Assembly: GCF_016406325.1 (NCBI RefSeq)
Contig: NZ_CP066370.1
Location: 372,001 to 436,000 of the forward strand
From: Shewanella putrefaciens
GTDB taxonomy: Bacteria > Pseudomonadota > Gammaproteobacteria > Enterobacterales > Shewanellaceae
DNA: 64,000 bases
Direction of reading: 5' to 3'
Part shown: positions 61,567 to 64,000 of the stretch, one piece after another
Layout: each line of letters opens with the position of its first letter
How positions within the stretch are numbered: the stretch's first letter is position 1
Made by a program: the position numbers and the translations under genes
Notes under the pieces: generated by a model
Database searches by the model: none
Told to the model about the DNA's origin: nothing
The model's input: only the letters and a program-made list of their open reading frames with translations

Positions 61567-63105
61567 TTAATCTTCGGATTCAATAAAGGGGGCAAGTTTG
61601 CTTTCTATGGTCTCAATTTGAGTTTCAGCGTAGGCAAGTTCGGATTCTGTTAAACATGATTTTGCGGTGTTTTGATGCAGCCGTTGAACGCTATTCATCC
61701 CGTATTTACCAAAATGACGTAGCAATAAACTAGACCAAATAAACATTTGTATGGGTTTATTTAATTGTTCCGCGCCGTAAATATTGACCAGTTCCCGCAT
61801 AGCAATTTCATTACCTAGCTCTGCCGATTTGATGTACCAAGCTTCTGCCGCTTGTAGAGCCTCTTGAGTGGGTTTTTCACCACTTAAAAATGATTCAGCC
61901 TTATAGGAATAAAAATATTGTTGTTGCTCAGCGGGGATTGGATGCTGATGCAAGAAACTGTCACGTAGACGCTCAGCCTCTCTTATCTCTAAGGTGCCTA
62001 GTTGCTGACTGAATCTGGCTAATTCTTTTAGGTGATCGGCTCTATTGCTCATGGCCGCGAGCTGGTAATACATTAACGCTTTAATCGGTTGGCGACTCAC
62101 GCCTAAACCTTGCTCATAAATCTTGCCCAGGCCTAGCAGTGCGTCTTCATTCCACTTAAGTGCGAATTCTTCAAAGTCAATTTTAGCCTGTTGGTAATCA
62201 CTCTCATTTTGTGGCGCTTTCAGTAAAAGATGAGCAAATTCAATCTTAGCGAAGTCATTACCTCTAGCGACAGATTGGCTTAACCAATGGCGCGCCTTGT
62301 CATAGTCGACAGCAAAATCTTCACCGTAGAGGAAACGTTTACCAAGATAATACTGGCGGAAATCATCGTCTGCGGCGCGCTCGCTAAGTAATGCCTCTGC
62401 ACGCGCTAAATCTTTAGGTCCACCTTGGCCTGCAGCAAGCATATGCCCTAGATCATCTTTTGCTAATTCATAATCAGCGGCTGCGGATTTCTCAAAGTAT
62501 TCACGTGCTTTGATATAGTCCGAAGTGACGCGCTCATCATGCCAGTAGAGTGTGGCTAAATGGTAATAGGCTCTTTGGTTTTCTTGTGCGGCGGCTTTTT
62601 CGAACCAGTAAATTGCTTGACTAGCATCGGGATCGAGAAAGGGCTGGCTTAGATACAAGTAAGCAAGCTCATATTGAAACTCGGCTTGCCCCGCTTCGGC
62701 ATTAGGTTTGAGCTGTTCTACCTGTGCGATTAACTCATCGAGTGTTTGCGACTGCGAAGAGAGCAAATTAGGTAGTGTGAGCATGGGTAAATATTGAGGC
62801 TCTATTTCGGCGGCTTTTTTATACCAATCGTTAGATGCCTTGGGATCGGCGGGGATTTGTGGGAATCGACCCGAATAAAGTTCGGCCATAGCAATGGCGG
62901 CAACGGCTAAGCCTTTATCGGCTGCCTGCTGAATATAATCTAGACCAGCGTTGACTTCGCCTTGGTTAATCAGCGTTAGGCCATGATTGAGTAGCGCCGT
63001 AGGTTCACCTGCGGCAAGCGCCTTAGCTTGCGCTTGCTTTTTTTGATATTTAGCAAAAACAATAAACAATACAACAAACGCAATAATTATGAGTATCAAC
63101 AACAT
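61567..63105 (-). CDS. Sel1/TPR-repeat membrane-anchored protein
   Basis: A 512-residue protein. One N-terminal membrane helix (about 2-18, LILIIIAFVVLFIVFAKY) anchors a long superhelix of Sel1-like repeats from about residue 25 to 460, with repeat signatures such as AMAELYSGRFPQIPADPKASNDWYKKAAE and GKIYEQGLGVSRQPIKALMYY. Sel1 proteins are protein-protein scaffolds in envelope, secretion or signalling roles. The topology (most of the chain outside the membrane) suggests a cytoplasmic or periplasmic adaptor; the partner is unknown. It has no obvious operon neighbour. Confidence 0.87.
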   Translation of the reverse strand: MLLILIIIAFVVLFIVFAKYQKKQAQAKALAAGEPTALLNHGLTLINQGEVNAGLDYIQQAADKGLAVAAIAMAELYSGRFPQIPADPKASNDWYKKAAEIEPQYLPMLTLPNLLSSQSQTLDELIAQVEQLKPNAEAGQAEFQYELAYLYLSQPFLDPDASQAIYWFEKAAAQENQRAYYHLATLYWHDERVTSDYIKAREYFEKSAAADYELAKDDLGHMLAAGQGGPKDLARAEALLSERAADDDFRQYYLGKRFLYGEDFAVDYDKARHWLSQSVARGNDFAKIEFAHLLLKAPQNESDYQQAKIDFEEFALKWNEDALLGLGKIYEQGLGVSRQPIKALMYYQLAAMSNRADHLKELARFSQQLGTLEIREAERLRDSFLHQHPIPAEQQQYFYSYKAESFLSGEKPTQEALQAAEAWYIKSAELGNEIAMRELVNIYGAEQLNKPIQMFIWSSLLLRHFGKYGMNSVQRLHQNTAKSCLTESELAYAETQIETIESKLAPFIESED

Positions 63106-63221
63106 AGTAGTCCGTCACTATCGATATTTGGAGTCACAGTAAACTTGGATTATCACTAAAATGCAAGTTTACTGTTTAACTAAGGTCGACCAATTGAATG
63201 ATTTAGACCTATGATTTTGGG

Positions 63222-64000
63222 CTATTTATTTTGTAAGTGAATTTCTTTCATTGGGCAAGCTATCTCAATTCCTGCGTTTTTAAGTGCATGATATAAATCA
63301 AGATTGACCTTATATTTATGCTGAAAATAGCTCTGGGTTGGCACCCAGTAACGCACCCCCATTTCAATTCCTACCGCGTTAAAACCGTTTATGCCGATAT
63401 TAGGTGTCGTTTCCTGATGAACATAAGGGTTATTAGTGAGTTGGCTTGTAATCACTGCGATTGCATGCTCAGGATCTGTGCTGTAACTGAGATTAAACTG
63501 GGTTTCGACCAGTTTATTGCTAAAAGAGTTATGTAGGATCTCACCGACGATATGTTTATTCGGGATACTGATTTGCTCACCTTCTTCATTCGTCAGTATC
63601 GTCATTCCTAAATTAATACGCTTAACAACACCACTTTCGCCTTTAATTTCAATAGTATTTCCGACTACAAACGGTCTGGTTACGATAATAGTTACGCCTG
63701 CAGCGTAGTTGGATAACATGCCCTGCAAAGCTAAGCCTGCACCTAAAGAGGCCGCACCAATAGCTGCCACCATTGGAGTAACACTAATACCGATTTTGCC
63801 TAGGGCGATAATCCCCACCATAACAATGATCAGAATCCGAATAAGATTACTGACAAAGTTGCTAAGGGTGATATCAATATTGTGTTTTTCAAACTGTTTG
63901 GCGACTAAACGGGAGACTTTACTCGCAACCCATAAACCTAATAAAAAGATCAATAAAGCACCAAGTAACTGAAAGCTATAGGTGACTAAAAACTCAGTGA
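63222..64000 (-). CDS. MscS-family mechanosensitive channel (5' end outside window)
   Basis: The C-terminal part of a small-conductance mechanosensitive channel. The frame is open to the window edge: before the TTG codon at 63953 are 15 more sense codons (TEFLVTYSFQLLGALL...), so the start lies beyond 64000. Visible are part of the first helix, the pore helix with GAASLGAGLALQGMLSNYAAGV (the Ala/Gly packing pattern of MscS TM3), the beta domain (IKGESGVVKRINLGMTILTNEEGEQISIPNK) and the cytoplasmic cage, ending HLQNK. It releases solutes on hypo-osmotic shock. More than 259 residues are seen. Confidence 0.95.
   Translation of the reverse strand, partial: TEFLVTYSFQLLGALLIFLLGLWVASKVSRLVAKQFEKHNIDITLSNFVSNLIRILIIVMVGIIALGKIGISVTPMVAAIGAASLGAGLALQGMLSNYAAGVTIIVTRPFVVGNTIEIKGESGVVKRINLGMTILTNEEGEQISIPNKHIVGEILHNSFSNKLVETQFNLSYSTDPEHAIAVITSQLTNNPYVHQETTPNIGINGFNAVGIEMGVRYWVPTQSYFQHKYKVNLDLYHALKNAGIEIACPMKEIHLQNK

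Overview
The window is chromosomal DNA from a gammaproteobacterium, almost certainly Shewanella. This rests on the Sec/division/ubiquinone gene order, the full Tat and Ubi operons, a family II manganese pyrophosphatase, RegB/RegA- and TtrS/TtrR-type sensing, and Shewanella-like protein sequences. The species cannot be fixed by eye. Apart from one accessory island, an rRNA operon and a decayed insertion sequence, it is core genome.

Layout. 1-7649 (+): end of the division/cell-wall cluster, ftsW(partial)-murG-murC-ftsQ-ftsA-ftsZ-lpxC; no ddlB lies between murC and ftsQ. 7661-11824: a DciA-like gene (-), divergent from an M23 murein hydrolase that occupies the place of secM, then secA. 11825-18622: an rRNA operon with tandem promoters, 16S, a broken tRNA-Ile copy, tRNA-Ile(GAT), tRNA-Ala(TGC), 23S, 5S, tRNA-Thr(GGT), a second identical 5S and a strong terminator; the order matches E. 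coli rrnD. 18623-19090: IS630-type transposase remnant. 19095-29885 (-): hemB, a 7TMR diguanylate cyclase, tatD, a small exported protein, tatCBA, ubiB-ubiJ-ubiE, a ureohydrolase and rraA.

30210-34005 (+): a YgjV-like membrane protein, then a PAP2 phosphatase, a VC2487-type glycosyltransferase and an alpha/beta hydrolase downstream of what reads as a tandem Pho box, suggesting a phosphate-starvation envelope-remodelling locus. 34113-40800 (-): chemoreceptor, DedA, Mn-pyrophosphatase, YhcH-like protein, TonB receptor. 41113-45152 (+): LON-domain protein, pseudouridine synthase, RegB/RegA redox two-component pair, unknown protein. 45201-47496 (-): FeS photolyase and an SDR enzyme.

47497-49790 is the most unusual stretch: an A/T-rich orphan gene enclosed by two inverted copies of a ~240-300 bp highly structured repeat, with 29-bp direct repeats inside. 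It is the best candidate for an undescribed mobile or cargo system. 49791-64000 (mostly -): DMP19 protein, DUF971 protein, heat-shock hslVU with a near-perfect sigma-32 promoter, a prepilin, a DHFR-like reductase, a lipoprotein, a candidate small RNA, FliB-type flagellin methylase, divergent ttrR/ttrS, a MOT1 molybdate transporter, a periplasmic binding protein, a Sel1-repeat protein and the 3' part of an MscS channel.
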